Shown one piece after another: positions 19,662-28,655 of a DNA stretch of 39,224 nt (the stretch's first letter is position 1; each line of letters opens with the position of its first letter). The DNA comes from Candidatus Taenariivivens baikalensis. Lineage in GTDB: Bacteria; Omnitrophota; Omnitrophia; Omnitrophales; Aquincolibacteriaceae. The position numbers and the translations under genes are program-made. The DNA is taken from the NCBI GenBank assembly GCA_009691445.1, contig SICL01000019.1, forward strand, positions 1 through 39,224. Reading direction: 5' to 3'. A model generated the notes under the pieces. It was not told where the DNA came from. It searched no databases and saw only the letters and a list, made by a program, of their open reading frames with translations.

Positions 19662-19726
19662 GAGATTGCTTCGTCGCCTTCGGGCTCCTCGCAATGACGT
19701 CATTGCGAGCGGAGCGAAGCAATCTC
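19662..19726. repeat. 65-bp palindromic repeat between gltB and gltD
   Basis: GAGATTGCTTCG (19662-19673) and CGAAGCAATCTC (19715-19726) flank a perfect CGCAATGACGTCATTGCG (19690-19707). It belongs to the GTCATTGCGAGCGAAGC family seen at 31404-31820. In the mRNA it would form a strong hairpin between the two subunit genes. Confidence 0.85.
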
Positions 19727-19753
19727 GAATTATCACTTGGATTTCGAATTTAG

Positions 19754-22700
19754 CTAGTTGCCTCCGACACGCGACAAGTCGCGGGAATTTTCTTCAAAGG
19801 CGGCCATGATGGCTTGGTCTCCACTTAAACCCGAACTCTTGATACGCTCTAAAGCGGCCAGCACGCGCTTATAATCTTTTGGAATGACGCGTACAAACTT
19901 TGAAAGCATTTCTTCCCACAAACTCAGGATTTGTTTGGCCCGCTGACTGTTCGTATATTTCAAATGACGCTCAATCATCGCCCTGACTTCCAAGGCTTCT
20001 TCCGGATAATTTTCAAGCGCGTCTAGTTCCACCATCTGTTTGTTGCAGCGGCTTGAAAAATCTCCGTTGGTATCCACCACGTAGGCAAGTCCACCCGACA
20101 TCCCCGCCGCAAAATTTCTTCCGGTCGACCCAAGCACCACGACCGCGCCGCCGGTCATATATTCACAGCCGTGATCACCGACTGCTTCGACCACGGCGTT
20201 GACTCCGCTGTTACGCACCGCAAAACGTTCCCCGGCCATTCCATCGATATAAATCTCTCCGGCCGTGGCACCGTAAAGAGCGACGTTTCCGATAATAATA
20301 TTTTCTTCGGGCTTAAACGTGGATCCCTTGGGCGGATAAACAATAATTTTTCCGCCGGACATTCCCTTGCCCACATAATCATTGGCATCGCCTTCAAGCT
20401 CAAGCGTCATCCCGCGCGGCATAAAGGCTCCGAAACTTTGCCCGGCCGATCCTTTGAAATGAATCTGGATCGTGTCTTCCGGAAGTCCTTCGGGTCCAAA
20501 CCGGCGTGTAAGCTCGCTTCCGACCATGGTCCCCACAACGCGATTGGTATTTTTGATCGCTAAAGTCGCGCGGACCTTTTCGCGGTGAGAAAGCGCGGGC
20601 TCACAAAGATCCAGAAGCACCTGACTATCCAGTGAATTTTCAATTCCGTGATCCTGCTTCATCTGAGCATAACGCCCGACTTCGGGACCGGCTTTCGGCT
20701 GATAAAGGATTTTTGAGAAATCGAGGCCCTTGGTTTTCCAGTGATCCACGGCTTGCTTCACTTCAAGCTGATCTGTCCGTCCGATCATTTCATTGACGGT
20801 TCTGAATCCAAGCTGGGCCATAATCTCACGCATCTCTCCGGCAATAAAATTCATAAAATTCACCACGTGAGCGGGATCTCCTGTGAACTTGGCCCGAAGT
20901 TCAGGATCCTGAGTCGCAACTCCCACCGGACAAGTATTGAGATGACAGACACGCATCATAACGCATCCAAGCACGACAAGCGGAGCGGTTGCAAATCCGA
21001 ATTCTTCGGCGCCGAGCAGGGCTGCAATGACCACGTCGCGGCCGGTCTTAAGCTGTCCATCGGTTTCGACAACAATCCGGCTGCGCAAATTATTGAGAAC
21101 GAGCGTTTGATGAGTTTCGGCAAGTCCAAGCTCCCACGGAATTCCGGCGTGCTTGATACTGGAAAGCGGAGACGCGCCAGTTCCGCCGTCATAACCGCTG
21201 ATCAGCACCACATCCGCGTGCGCTTTGGCCACGCCTGCGGCCACGGTTCCCACACCGACTTCGGAAACAAGTTTGACACTGATGCGCGCGTAGTGATTCG
21301 CATTTTTAAGATCGTGAATCAGCTCAGCTAAATCTTCAATGGAATAAATATCATGATGCGGCGGCGGAGAAATCAGCCCCACGCCTGGCGTGGAGTGACG
21401 CACCTTGGCAATCCACGGATAAACTTTGCTACCAGGAAGCTGTCCGCCCTCGCCCGGCTTGGCACCCTGCGCCATTTTGATTTGAAGCTCTTTGGCATTC
21501 ACCAAATAATAACTCGTCACTCCAAAACGTCCCGAAGCAACTTGCTTGATCGCGCTATTTTTGGAATCTCCATTTGGCTCCAAAGTATAACGCGCGGGAT
21601 CTTCCCCGCCTTCTCCCGTATTACTCTTTCCTCCGAGACGGTTCATCGCTACCGCCAAGCCTTCATGCGCTTCTTTGCTAATCGAACCATAAGACATCGC
21701 CCCAGTCTTGAAGCGTTTTACAATTTCCGAGACTGTCTCGACTTCTTCAATCGGAATGGATTTTCCGGAAGATTTAAAATCCAGAAGTCCGCGGAGCGTA
21801 CAGAAATTTTTCTCCTGTTGATTCACGGCTTCGGAATATTCTTTGAACGCTTTCGGATTATTTGTCCGGCAGGCTAGCTGAAGGCTGTGAACGGTCTTGG
21901 GATTAAACAGATGGTATTCCCCGTCCTTGCGCCACTGATACTGCCCGCCCGGATCAAGCGCCGCGCCGTTGACCTGACGTTCAGGAAAAGCATGGCGATG
22001 ACGGCGGAGCACTTCTTCCGCAAGTCCTTCCAGTCCGATCCCTTCAATGCGGGAGGACGTCCACGTAAAATATTTATCGATGAGAATTTGATTGAGTCCG
22101 ATCGCTTCAAAGATTTGAGCGCCGCAGTAACTGGCGATTGTGGAAATTCCCATCTTGGACATGGTTTTCACCACGCCTTTGGCCACAGCCTTGGCATAAT
22201 TTTTCACCGCGTGCTTGTGATCCACATCCTGCAAAATTCCCTGATGGATCAAATCATCCAGCGATTCAAAAGCAAGATAAGGATTAATCGCGGCAGCGCC
22301 GTATCCGATCAGAAGCGCAAAGTGGTGCGTTTCGCGCGGCTCGCCGGATTCAAGCACAAGCCCGACCCGCGTGCGCGTTCCTTCACGAATTAAATGATGA
22401 TGCAGACCCGCCACCGCAAGCAGCGCCGGAATCGCAGCGTGATCATGATCCACTCCGCGGTCGGAAAGAATCAGAATATTGACTCCATCCTCGATGGCTT
22501 GATTAGCTTTCTGAAAAAGCTCGGCCAGTGCTTTTTCCAAAGCTTTTTCTCCGCCCGAAACGGAATATAGAATCGGAAGCGTGATGGATTTAAAATCCGC
22601 CACCTGAATATGCCGTAGTTTTTCAAACTCTTCGTTCGTCAAAATCGGGCTGATCAACTTGATCTGGCGGCATCCCCGCGCATCCGGCTTTAAAAGATTT

Positions 22701-24352
22701 CCCTCGGAACCTACATTAATAATGGTCGAGGTCACAATTTCTTCACGGATGCAGTCAATCGGAGGGTTCGTGACCTGGGCAAAAAGCTGTTTGAAATAAT
22801 TATAAAGAAGCTGGGGCTTATTCGAGAGAACCGCGAGCGGCGTATCCGTTCCCATCGAACCCAGAGGTTCCACTCCATCACGGCCCATCGGAGTCAAGAT
22901 GATGCGAAGATCTTCAAAGGTATAACCGAAGGCCTGCTGTCTCAGAAGAATCGTCTTGTGATCCGGCTCATGGACATGCGGCGCTTCCGGAAGATTTTCC
23001 AAAGTGACCATGTTTTCTTTGAGCCAAACGCGATAAGGTTTTTCGGTTACAATTTTATTTTTTATTTCCTCATCCGTCACAATACGACCCTGCGCCGTAT
23101 CAATCAAAAACATGCGGCCGGGTTGAAGGCGGCCTTTCTGAAGAATATTTTCCGGAGCAATGTCCACCACTCCGACTTCCGAGGCCATAATGACCCGATC
23201 ATCTTTGGTCACATAATAACGGGAAGGACGAAGACCATTGCGATCTAAAATCGCCCCGATCTGGATGCCGTCGGTAAAGGCAATGGAGGCGGGGCCATCC
23301 CAAGGCTCCATCATGCAGCCGTGATACTCATAAAACGCTTTCCGCTCATCACTCATGCTCTCATGTCCCGACCAGGGTTCAGGAATCATCATCATGATGG
23401 AATGCGGCAAAGAACGTCCTCCCAACACCAAAAATTCAAGGCAGTTGTCGAACATGGCTGAGTCGCTGCCATCCGCACATATAATCGGAAGAATTTTCTT
23501 CAGGTCATCGCCAAAAAGTTCGGATTCGCAGGCCGCCTGACGCGCATGCATCCAGTTCACATTGCCGCGCAGGGTATTAATTTCTCCGTTATGCGCCACG
23601 TAACGGTACGGATGGGCGCGATCCCAACTCGGAAAGGTGTTGGTACTAAAACGAGAATGCACAAGCGCAATGGCGCTTTCCACTCCGGGATGCATGAGCT
23701 CCGTATAAAAAGATTCTACCTGCTCGGACATCAGCATTCCCTTATAGATGATCGTACGGTGGGAAAGACTCGGCACGTAGAAATACTCTCCGCCTTTCAT
23801 TCCGGAATAACGCACGGCATTTTCAACGCGGCGGCGAATCACATAAAGTTTCCGTTCAAAGGCCATGTCCTCTTGGATTTTAGAACTGCGTCCAATAAAA
23901 ATCTGCCTGACAAACGGCTCGGAAGATTTAGCGGTAGGACCGAGAGATAAATTATCCGTGGGAACCGAACGCCATCCTAGAAAATGCTGGCCTTCTTCTT
24001 TGATGATTTCTTCGAAAATTTTCTCGCAGGCTTTTCGTTGGCGAATTTCAGGCGGAAGGTAAACCATGCCCACACCATATTCTTTGGGCGAAGGAAGTGT
24101 AACGCCAATGCCGGAACAAACTTCCTTTAAAAAAGTATGCGGAACTTGAAGCAAGATTCCCGCACCGTCGCCCGTATTGGATTCGCAGCCGCAGGCGCCA
24201 CGGTGGCGGAGATTATTTAGAACGGTTAAGGCGTCTTTGACAATTTGGTGGGATTTTTTACCTTTGACGTTCGCAACAAAGCCAACGCCGCAGGCATCAT
24301 GCTCGAACTGAGGATCGTAAAGGCCCTGTTTTTTAACGGACTTCAAAGTCAT
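19754..24352 (-). CDS. gltB: glutamate synthase large subunit
   Basis: This 1,532-residue protein hydrolyses glutamine and delivers ammonia to 2-oxoglutarate. [11 protein letters not shown] places the nucleophilic Cys at residue 21, so the first 20 residues are the usual cleaved propeptide. The order is: class II amidotransferase (21 to about 410), central domain, FMN/2-oxoglutarate synthase domain ([14 protein letters not shown] near 886, then [13 protein letters not shown]), the [3Fe-4S] cysteine cluster [13 protein letters not shown] (about 1130-1143), and the C-terminal GxGxG beta-helix domain ([14 protein letters not shown]). Length and domains are normal and no key residue is missing. 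A TTGACA-type promoter sits just upstream, and gltD follows. Confidence 0.97.
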   Translation of the reverse strand: MTLKSVKKQGLYDPQFEHDACGVGFVANVKGKKSHQIVKDALTVLNNLRHRGACGCESNTGDGAGILLQVPHTFLKEVCSGIGVTLPSPKEYGVGMVYLPPEIRQRKACEKIFEEIIKEEGQHFLGWRSVPTDNLSLGPTAKSSEPFVRQIFIGRSSKIQEDMAFERKLYVIRRRVENAVRYSGMKGGEYFYVPSLSHRTIIYKGMLMSEQVESFYTELMHPGVESAIALVHSRFSTNTFPSWDRAHPYRYVAHNGEINTLRGNVNWMHARQAACESELFGDDLKKILPIICADGSDSAMFDNCLEFLVLGGRSLPHSIMMMIPEPWSGHESMSDERKAFYEYHGCMMEPWDGPASIAFTDGIQIGAILDRNGLRPSRYYVTKDDRVIMASEVGVVDIAPENILQKGRLQPGRMFLIDTAQGRIVTDEEIKNKIVTEKPYRVWLKENMVTLENLPEAPHVHEPDHKTILLRQQAFGYTFEDLRIILTPMGRDGVEPLGSMGTDTPLAVLSNKPQLLYNYFKQLFAQVTNPPIDCIREEIVTSTIINVGSEGNLLKPDARGCRQIKLISPILTNEEFEKLRHIQVADFKSITLPILYSVSGGEKALEKALAELFQKANQAIEDGVNILILSDRGVDHDHAAIPALLAVAGLHHHLIREGTRTRVGLVLESGEPRETHHFALLIGYGAAAINPYLAFESLDDLIHQGILQDVDHKHAVKNYAKAVAKGVVKTMSKMGISTIASYCGAQIFEAIGLNQILIDKYFTWTSSRIEGIGLEGLAEEVLRRHRHAFPERQVNGAALDPGGQYQWRKDGEYHLFNPKTVHSLQLACRTNNPKAFKEYSEAVNQQEKNFCTLRGLLDFKSSGKSIPIEEVETVSEIVKRFKTGAMSYGSISKEAHEGLAVAMNRLGGKSNTGEGGEDPARYTLEPNGDSKNSAIKQVASGRFGVTSYYLVNAKELQIKMAQGAKPGEGGQLPGSKVYPWIAKVRHSTPGVGLISPPPHHDIYSIEDLAELIHDLKNANHYARISVKLVSEVGVGTVAAGVAKAHADVVLISGYDGGTGASPLSSIKHAGIPWELGLAETHQTLVLNNLRSRIVVETDGQLKTGRDVVIAALLGAEEFGFATAPLVVLGCVMMRVCHLNTCPVGVATQDPELRAKFTGDPAHVVNFMNFIAGEMREIMAQLGFRTVNEMIGRTDQLEVKQAVDHWKTKGLDFSKILYQPKAGPEVGRYAQMKQDHGIENSLDSQVLLDLCEPALSHREKVRATLAIKNTNRVVGTMVGSELTRRFGPEGLPEDTIQIHFKGSAGQSFGAFMPRGMTLELEGDANDYVGKGMSGGKIIVYPPKGSTFKPEENIIIGNVALYGATAGEIYIDGMAGERFAVRNSGVNAVVEAVGDHGCEYMTGGAVVVLGSTGRNFAAGMSGGLAYVVDTNGDFSSRCNKQMVELDALENYPEEALEVRAMIERHLKYTNSQRAKQILSLWEEMLSKFVRVIPKDYKRVLAALERIKSSGLSGDQAIMAAFEENSRDLSRVGGN

Positions 24353-24383
24353 AGAGATAGAATTCCCTTAGAGATTTCGCGCA

Positions 24384-24412
24384 TTTTGGAGTATTTCGAT
24401 AAATCTGTCAAC
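24384..24412 (-). promoter_or_regulatory. candidate promoter of gltB
   Basis: Minus-strand TTGACA (24412-24407, perfect consensus), a 17-base spacer, then CAAAAT (24389-24384). AAGGGA follows before the ATG at 24352. Confidence 0.5.
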
Positions 24413-24434
24413 CTTTTGGTAGGGCTTCCCACCG

Positions 24435-24875
24435 CTAACTTGCGGCAGGACCGTAGATGAATTCTTTGAGTGATTGAACCTCATACGCAGATTCTTGAAG
24501 CAAGGCCTTGACCACGTCACCGATGGAAACAATTCCCTCGAGTTTTCCTTCGCTCACCACAGGGACATGGCGGATCCGGTGCTCCGTCATAAGCGCCATC
24601 ACACTTTCAACTTCTTCTTCGGGACTTGCGCTGATCACACGGCGCGTCATCAGTTGAGCGACCGAGCTCGCTTCTAGATCTCCGGTGCTGGTGTAACAAC
24701 CGCGCACAATATCACGCTCGGAAAGAATCCCGGCAATGTGATTGTGCTGATCCAACACCAGAACCGCTCCAATTTTTTGGCTCACCAAAATTTCAATCGC
24801 GTGACGGACGGTTTGATCTTCTCTGAGAGCCCAAACCTTCGAACCTTTTTGCTTGAGAATATCTTTCAGTTTCAT
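24435..24875 (-). CDS. two-CBS-domain protein
   Basis: This 146-residue soluble protein consists of two CBS domains in tandem. Domain 1 (about 8-65) has IGAVLVLDQHNHIAGILSERDI. Domain 2 (about 74-128) has RHVPVVSEGKLEGIVSIGDVV. CBS pairs usually sense adenosine nucleotides, but the ligand here is unknown. GAGGAGGGG before the ATG is a strong ribosome binding site. It lies just upstream of gltB on the same strand with a separate gltB promoter candidate between them. A link to nitrogen or energy control is possible but not shown. Confidence 0.9.
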   Translation of the reverse strand: MKLKDILKQKGSKVWALREDQTVRHAIEILVSQKIGAVLVLDQHNHIAGILSERDIVRGCYTSTGDLEASSVAQLMTRRVISASPEEEVESVMALMTEHRIRHVPVVSEGKLEGIVSIGDVVKALLQESAYEVQSLKEFIYGPAAS

Positions 24876-24952
24876 GGATTGCCCCTCCTCTAATTAGGAC
24901 GTTACAGCAACCCCCGCAAAAAAAAAGCGAAGGAACTTAGCGATTAAACTCT

Positions 24953-24991
24953 AGTACCGCACCCCAATTCATTTTATGGGTTCGCGGTACT
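24953..24991 (-). terminator. long hairpin downstream of the RHH gene
   Basis: AGTACCGC and GCGGTACT are perfect arms, and ACCCA / TGGGGT pair inside them. It lies about 28 bases past the RHH stop. No long U-tract follows, so it could be a structural repeat rather than a terminator. Confidence 0.45.
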
Positions 24992-25018
24992 GTGCCGCCT
25001 ACCCATCAAAATTAAATG

Positions 25019-25234
25019 TCAGGCGGTCCTAGCTTCCTGAAGCGGTACAAAGGAATCCTGATTCCTCACTCTTTCCGCAAATTCTAGTTTTTCATCTAGA
25101 CGATCAAAATGAGCAATTAAAAGTTCGATGGCTTGCTTGCAAAGACGGGATTTTGGGATGCGGGTTTTTTCGGAGAGGCCATCCAGACTTGCTAAAATTT
25201 CCTCGTCCAACTTCGTTGCAAATGGCTTAAGCAC
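25019..25234 (-). CDS. ribbon-helix-helix (CopG/RHH-type) DNA-binding protein
   Basis: The fold is read from FATKLDEEILASLDGLSEK (strand plus first helix) and IPKSRLCKQAIELLIAHF (second helix), as in small RHH repressors and antitoxins. GTG 25234 is preferred as the start (71 aa). The Shine-Dalgarno AAGGAGG lies immediately before it and overlaps the alternative ATG at 25249, and the promoter candidate would leave only about 8 bases of leader for that ATG. The tail (about 50-71) is charged and could bind a partner. No toxin-like gene is adjacent, so it may be an orphan antitoxin or a self-regulating repressor. Confidence 0.75.
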   Translation of the reverse strand: MLKPFATKLDEEILASLDGLSEKTRIPKSRLCKQAIELLIAHFDRLDEKLEFAERVRNQDSFVPLQEARTA

Positions 25235-25263
25235 AACTGCCTCCTTCATTTAAGTTGATCAAG

Positions 25264-25292
25264 ACTATACCACTGAGATAATGCCGACTCAA
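25264..25292 (-). promoter_or_regulatory. promoter of the RHH gene
   Basis: Minus-strand TTGAGT (25292-25287), a 17-base spacer, then TATAGT (25269-25264). The expected start of transcription is near 25257. Confidence 0.6.
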
Positions 25293-25367
25293 GACTAATC
25301 TAGACTCTGGTAGCACCTGCTCGCTTCTGCATATTAATACAAAGATAATAAAAAGTCTTTGAGATAG

Positions 25368-25619
25368 TTATGATATTTTCTGAAGGAGGTTTCCAGAAGC
25401 TTCAAGGGCGTAGAGATCATCGCAGCCGCCGATGAAATCATCCCCAATAAAAATCATGGGAACCGTCATCCAGCCTGTCTTGGCCTGGAGTTCATCGCGC
25501 TTTGCTTGATTGTCAGTGAGGTCAATTTCCTGGAAAGGAATGTTTTTAGATTTGAGCAGATTTTTTGCGCGGGTGCAGTAGGGGCAATATTGAGTGGTGT
25601 AAACGGTGACTTGTTTCAT
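25368..25619 (-). CDS. grxC: glutaredoxin
   Basis: This 83-residue thiol-disulfide reductase reduces protein or glutathione disulfides in the cytoplasm. The dithiol active site YCPYC is near residues 11-15. The cis-Pro motif TVPMIFIGDDFIGGCDDLYAL provides the glutathione-binding loop and the GG(C/S)DD signature. Start ATG 25619 gives the normal family length. An upstream ATG at 25676 would add 19 hydrophobic residues encoded largely by the adjacent inverted repeat and is rejected. It follows ispH on the same strand after a repeat-filled gap of about 125 bases. Confidence 0.92.
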   Translation of the reverse strand: MKQVTVYTTQYCPYCTRAKNLLKSKNIPFQEIDLTDNQAKRDELQAKTGWMTVPMIFIGDDFIGGCDDLYALEASGNLLQKIS

Positions 25620-25620
25620 A

Positions 25621-25744
25621 AAGATCCAAACACCAAGAAACAATAACCAAATAAAAACCAAGCGTCCAAAAGACAAATATTCAATTTATTTGTTTTTGTA
25701 TCATGGTTATTCCTTGGTAATTGTATCTTGTTTCTTGATTATTT
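25621..25744. repeat. long imperfect inverted repeat (CAAGAAACAAGATACAA family), copy 1
   Basis: CCAAGAAACAATAACCAA on the left pairs with TTGGTAATTGTATCTTG and TTTCTTG on the right around an AT-rich centre. It fills the ispH-grx gap. Related copies lie at 30631-30762 and 36325-36453. Confidence 0.7.
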
Positions 25745-26947
25745 TTAGGCGATCACAATAATCCGCTCAATCACTTCTTCTATCACACGGTTGGGTGTAG
25801 AAGCACCGGCAGTGACACCGATTTTGATGGGGCCTTCCGGCAGCCATTTCGCAGTGTCAATAATTTCAGCGCTGAAAACTTTTTTGTGCTGAATCACTTC
25901 TCGGGAAAGAATACATGTCGCATCTTTGACATGAAACGCAGGGCAGTAAGCCAGAGACATTTCAACCAAATGTCCGGTGTTACTGGAGTTGTATCCACCC
26001 ACCACCACCATCAGATCCACGCCCTCCTGAACCAGCTTGAGCACGGCGTCCTGACGCTCCTGCGTGGCGGAACAAATCGTGTCAAAATGCCGAAAATTCT
26101 GACACGTCACTTCTTCTCCGTAACGTTTGATCATAGAACGCTGAAGCATATTGGCAATCTCGAGGGATTCACTGGAAAGCATCGTGGTTTGATTCGCGCA
26201 GCCGATTTTCCGAAGATCACGGTCCGGATCAAACTCCGGAGAAACCGCTTTTGAAAATTCCTGAATGAATTCTTCCCGCTTCCCTCCTCCTTCAATGTAT
26301 TGACAGACTTTTCCCGCCTGTTCTTTATCACGCACCACAATAAATTTTCCGTCCGGATAGCGCGTGGCCCGTGAAGAAGTGGCGAGCGTTTCCTCGTGAT
26401 CATATTTGCCATGAATGACGGAAGTAAATCCATCGCGCCCGTAAGAATCCACACGCTTCCAGACACTCATCACCGAACCGCAGGTGGTATCCACCAGAAT
26501 GCAACCCTTGGCTTCCAGCTGGCCCAGTTCTTTCAGCGGCGTTCCAAAGGCGGGAATAATCACCACGTCTTCTTTGCGGATATCCTGAATCATCGCGTGC
26601 CCGGAGTCATCACTGGGAAGAAACTGCATTCCCATTTCTTTGAGTTTGGAATTCACGCGCGGATTATGAATGATTTCGTTGGTCAGAAAAATGCGGCGGT
26701 CCGGAAATTTAGCGCGCGTCTGATACGCGTAATCAATCGCACGATCCACGCCGTAGCAAAACCCAAATTCCTGGGCAAGACGAAACGTCAGCCGTCCTTT
26801 TTGAAGCGCAAAATGATTGGCCTTGATTTCATCAATCAGCGGGCTGTGATAGCTTTGCTCCAGCTGCGGTTTAATTTCATCCTTAAGGCCGAAACTTGTG
26901 CGAATAATCTTGGGATTCTGAAGTTCAGGATTGACGTTGGGATTCAT
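25745..26947 (-). CDS. ispH: 4-hydroxy-3-methylbut-2-enyl diphosphate reductase, plant/cyanobacterial type
   Basis: IspH is the last enzyme of the MEP isoprenoid pathway, reducing HMBPP to IPP and DMAPP with a [4Fe-4S] cluster. Cluster cysteines are C64 (FGFCYGVDRA), C154 (DTTCGSVMS) and C290 (DTICSATQERQ). TNEIIHNPRVN, HGKYDHEETLATSS and GGYNSSNTGHL are also conserved. At 400 residues, with an N-terminal extension and long insertions, it matches the cyanobacterial/plant form, not the roughly 315-residue form of E. coli. Its ATG overlaps the stop of the upstream kinase-deaminase gene (TAATG), implying translational coupling. Confidence 0.96.
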   Translation of the reverse strand: MNPNVNPELQNPKIIRTSFGLKDEIKPQLEQSYHSPLIDEIKANHFALQKGRLTFRLAQEFGFCYGVDRAIDYAYQTRAKFPDRRIFLTNEIIHNPRVNSKLKEMGMQFLPSDDSGHAMIQDIRKEDVVIIPAFGTPLKELGQLEAKGCILVDTTCGSVMSVWKRVDSYGRDGFTSVIHGKYDHEETLATSSRATRYPDGKFIVVRDKEQAGKVCQYIEGGGKREEFIQEFSKAVSPEFDPDRDLRKIGCANQTTMLSSESLEIANMLQRSMIKRYGEEVTCQNFRHFDTICSATQERQDAVLKLVQEGVDLMVVVGGYNSSNTGHLVEMSLAYCPAFHVKDATCILSREVIQHKKVFSAEIIDTAKWLPEGPIKIGVTAGASTPNRVIEEVIERIIVIA

Positions 26948-27954
26948 TAATTCTGTACGAGCTCTAATTTTCGGATCAGCACGCCGGCTTCTTCAAGTAA
27001 ACGCAAAGAGACTTCGCTCATCGGATAGCTGACGTTGTAGACGACTTCTTTGATCCCAGCATTGATGATCATCTTCGTGCACATCAGGCAGGGAGAAAAA
27101 GTCGTGTAAATCGTTGAGCCCTTGATCTTCACGCCGTGATAAGCGGACTGCACAATCGCATTTTCCTCGGCATGCGAGCACAGGCACTCCTCCAAGCTTT
27201 TTCCGGAGGCTTCAATATTATTGCAGCGCGGACATCCGCCTTCAAAACAATTTTTCACACCACGCGGGGTGCCGTTATAGCCAGTCGCAATGATGCGTTT
27301 GTCTTTGGTAATCACCGACGCAACTTTCCGTTTCATGCAATTAGAGCGAAGCGCCACCACCTTGGCAATGCCCATAAAATAATTATCCCAGTCCGGACGT
27401 TCTTCTTTTTTAGACAGAGAAAGCAAAACCTCTTTGACCTGCTCATGAAGCATTTTAAGCGGACCGGCATTATCAAAGACGATATCCGCCAGGGTAATGG
27501 TCTTATCCAACTGCTGATGCGCGCGCTCAGAGCTTACGCCTTCTTTTTCTTCGACGGCCACAAATTCTTCAAACGTAATTGGATCTTTCTCACGGGCACG
27601 CTGTTTGATGCGCTCAAAACGGAGGCGCTGAGGGGCTTTGACCTGGGCCAGGAAAAAATCACGGCGGCGGCGAAAAACTTCGACTTCGGATGGATGACGG
27701 ATGGAATCAACGATGTAGTGTTTTTCAGGATCAAGACGGGAGAAAATCGCTTCCGCCAGCACACCCGGACCACGCTCACTGCGAAGACGGTTACCGATTT
27801 CAATCAGGTTTTCGCGGGTCACTTCCAGGCCTTCTTTTTGGGCAGCTTCGCGAAGAACATCCGAAAGGGAATAATAATGAAAGCCGCGCTCCTCGAGATA
27901 CCGTGCTACTTCGCCCTTCCCCGACCCATTTTTTCCTGTAAGACCAATAATCAT
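26947..27954 (-). CDS. P-loop nucleotide kinase-like / dCMP deaminase fusion
   Basis: Two domains in 335 residues. The N-terminus (1 to about 180) resembles dephospho-CoA kinase/AAA_18 nucleotide kinases, with an intact Walker A GKNGSGKGE (7-15) and DSIRHPSE (83-90). The C-terminus (about 185-335) is a zinc-dependent dCMP deaminase (dCMP to dUMP, toward dTTP). Catalytic zinc ligands are H261, with E263 as proton shuttle, C289 and C292 (PCLMC). A second Cys set is C241/C244 (CPRC), C257 and C259. RSNCMKRKV and GYNGTPRGV are wording I know from eukaryotic dCMP deaminases, notably yeast Dcd1, which also carries a kinase-like N-terminus. The start abuts the YgiT stop (TAA-ATG) and the end overlaps ispH. 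Kinase activity is inferred only. Confidence 0.9.
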   Translation of the reverse strand: MIIGLTGKNGSGKGEVARYLEERGFHYYSLSDVLREAAQKEGLEVTRENLIEIGNRLRSERGPGVLAEAIFSRLDPEKHYIVDSIRHPSEVEVFRRRRDFFLAQVKAPQRLRFERIKQRAREKDPITFEEFVAVEEKEGVSSERAHQQLDKTITLADIVFDNAGPLKMLHEQVKEVLLSLSKKEERPDWDNYFMGIAKVVALRSNCMKRKVASVITKDKRIIATGYNGTPRGVKNCFEGGCPRCNNIEASGKSLEECLCSHAEENAIVQSAYHGVKIKGSTIYTTFSPCLMCTKMIINAGIKEVVYNVSYPMSEVSLRLLEEAGVLIRKLELVQN

Positions 27955-28182
27955 TTAAGCCACCTTATATTCACGAATATCCACTTTCACGCCCACCCGT
28001 AAAACCTCTCTTGAGTTTTCAAGGATTTGCTGAGCGGTCTTCTCATCCACATAAGCCTCGCCACAATCAGCGCAGACTTGGGCGGGAACTTTCTGGAGAA
28101 CGAGCGTTGAGCCTCCCTTTTCCAGAGTAATCGTCGTCATCCCCAAAACGGTTTTGCCGCGCTTACAGACGACACATTTCAT
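27955..28182 (-). CDS. YgiT-type zinc-finger antitoxin-like protein
   Basis: This 75-residue protein has two CxxC knuckles (CVVC at 3-6 and CADC near 38-41), the zinc-binding pattern of YgiT/MqsA N-terminal domains. The helix-turn-helix half of full-length MqsA is missing, as in many short relatives. Its start overlaps the end of the DUF4258 gene by 4 bases (ATGA-type), and its stop abuts the kinase-deaminase start. The pairing with a DUF4258 protein points to an antitoxin that binds and masks it. Neutralisation is inferred from family context. Confidence 0.85.
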   Translation of the reverse strand: MKCVVCKRGKTVLGMTTITLEKGGSTLVLQKVPAQVCADCGEAYVDEKTAQQILENSREVLRVGVKVDIREYKVA

Positions 28183-28472
28183 CTTCTTCTCTTCTTAAAA
28201 TCTAGATCCCATTTTTCGGGGTCCGGCTCATAAACAGTGATAATGATCGTTTCCTTCTTTTCATGATAATGCGCCGCAACTGGATGCAAGGGACGATTTT
28301 TAACTCGTGCGAGGATAAGATTACTCGGGTAAGGTTTATCATTAGGATAATCTTCGATCACCTCACCCGTTTTAAGGATAGTGCGAATTTCATCCACAGA
28401 AATATCCCGCTCAAACATCCTTTGGACGGCATGAAACCGGAAAGTTAACTTATCGTAGGGCATCAAGGACAT
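28179..28472 (-). CDS. DUF4258 toxin-like protein
   Basis: This 97-residue basic protein matches DUF4258. FRFHAVQRMFERDISVDEI starts the domain and GEVIEDYPNDKPYPSNLI follows. HPVAAHYHEKKETIIITVYEP forms the core strands, and it ends DLDFKKRRR. DUF4258 proteins are related to the MqsR/RelE-like RNase fold and are often encoded just before a YgiT protein, as here. Toxin first, antitoxin second is the MqsRA order. A second possible start (M4) exists, but AGG before the first ATG favours 28472. Cleavage activity is not demonstrated. Confidence 0.82.
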   Translation of the reverse strand: MSLMPYDKLTFRFHAVQRMFERDISVDEIRTILKTGEVIEDYPNDKPYPSNLILARVKNRPLHPVAAHYHEKKETIIITVYEPDPEKWDLDFKKRRR

Positions 28473-28513
28473 TTAAACCTGTTTCTGTTCATATAAAGAA
28501 TAATCGCACACAT

Positions 28514-28543
28514 ATAATACCGGATGGTCGCCTTGCCTGACAA
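28514..28543 (-). promoter_or_regulatory. promoter of the DUF4258-YgiT-deaminase-ispH unit
   Basis: Minus-strand TTGTCA (28543-28538), an 18-base spacer, then TATTAT (28519-28514). It is the only promoter candidate I noticed for the coupled genes 28472 to 25745. Confidence 0.55.
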
Positions 28544-28558
28544 GCCTTACCTTCGGCA

Positions 28559-28655
28559 GGGCCGGTTCTCAGACACTGCCATTGCCTTGTCAAATAGGGA
28601 TTAAAAATATTCCATACCGCTTAGCGAGGATACGATCGTCTATGAGAACCGTCCC
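28559..28655. repeat. inverted-repeat element (GGGACGGTTCTCATAGAC type)
   Basis: GGGCCGGTTCTCAGAC (28559-28574) and GTCTATGAGAACCGTCCC (28638-28655) are imperfect terminal inverted repeats around about 60 bases. The right arm touches the stop codon of the VOC gene, so the element starts where that gene ends. Confidence 0.65.

Noticed and set aside
21353..21877. 174-aa plus-strand frame
   Set aside because: Antisense shadow of gltB, which is intact there.
27136..28002. 288-aa plus-strand frame
   Set aside because: Antisense to the kinase-deaminase gene, with no domain and Phe-rich composition.
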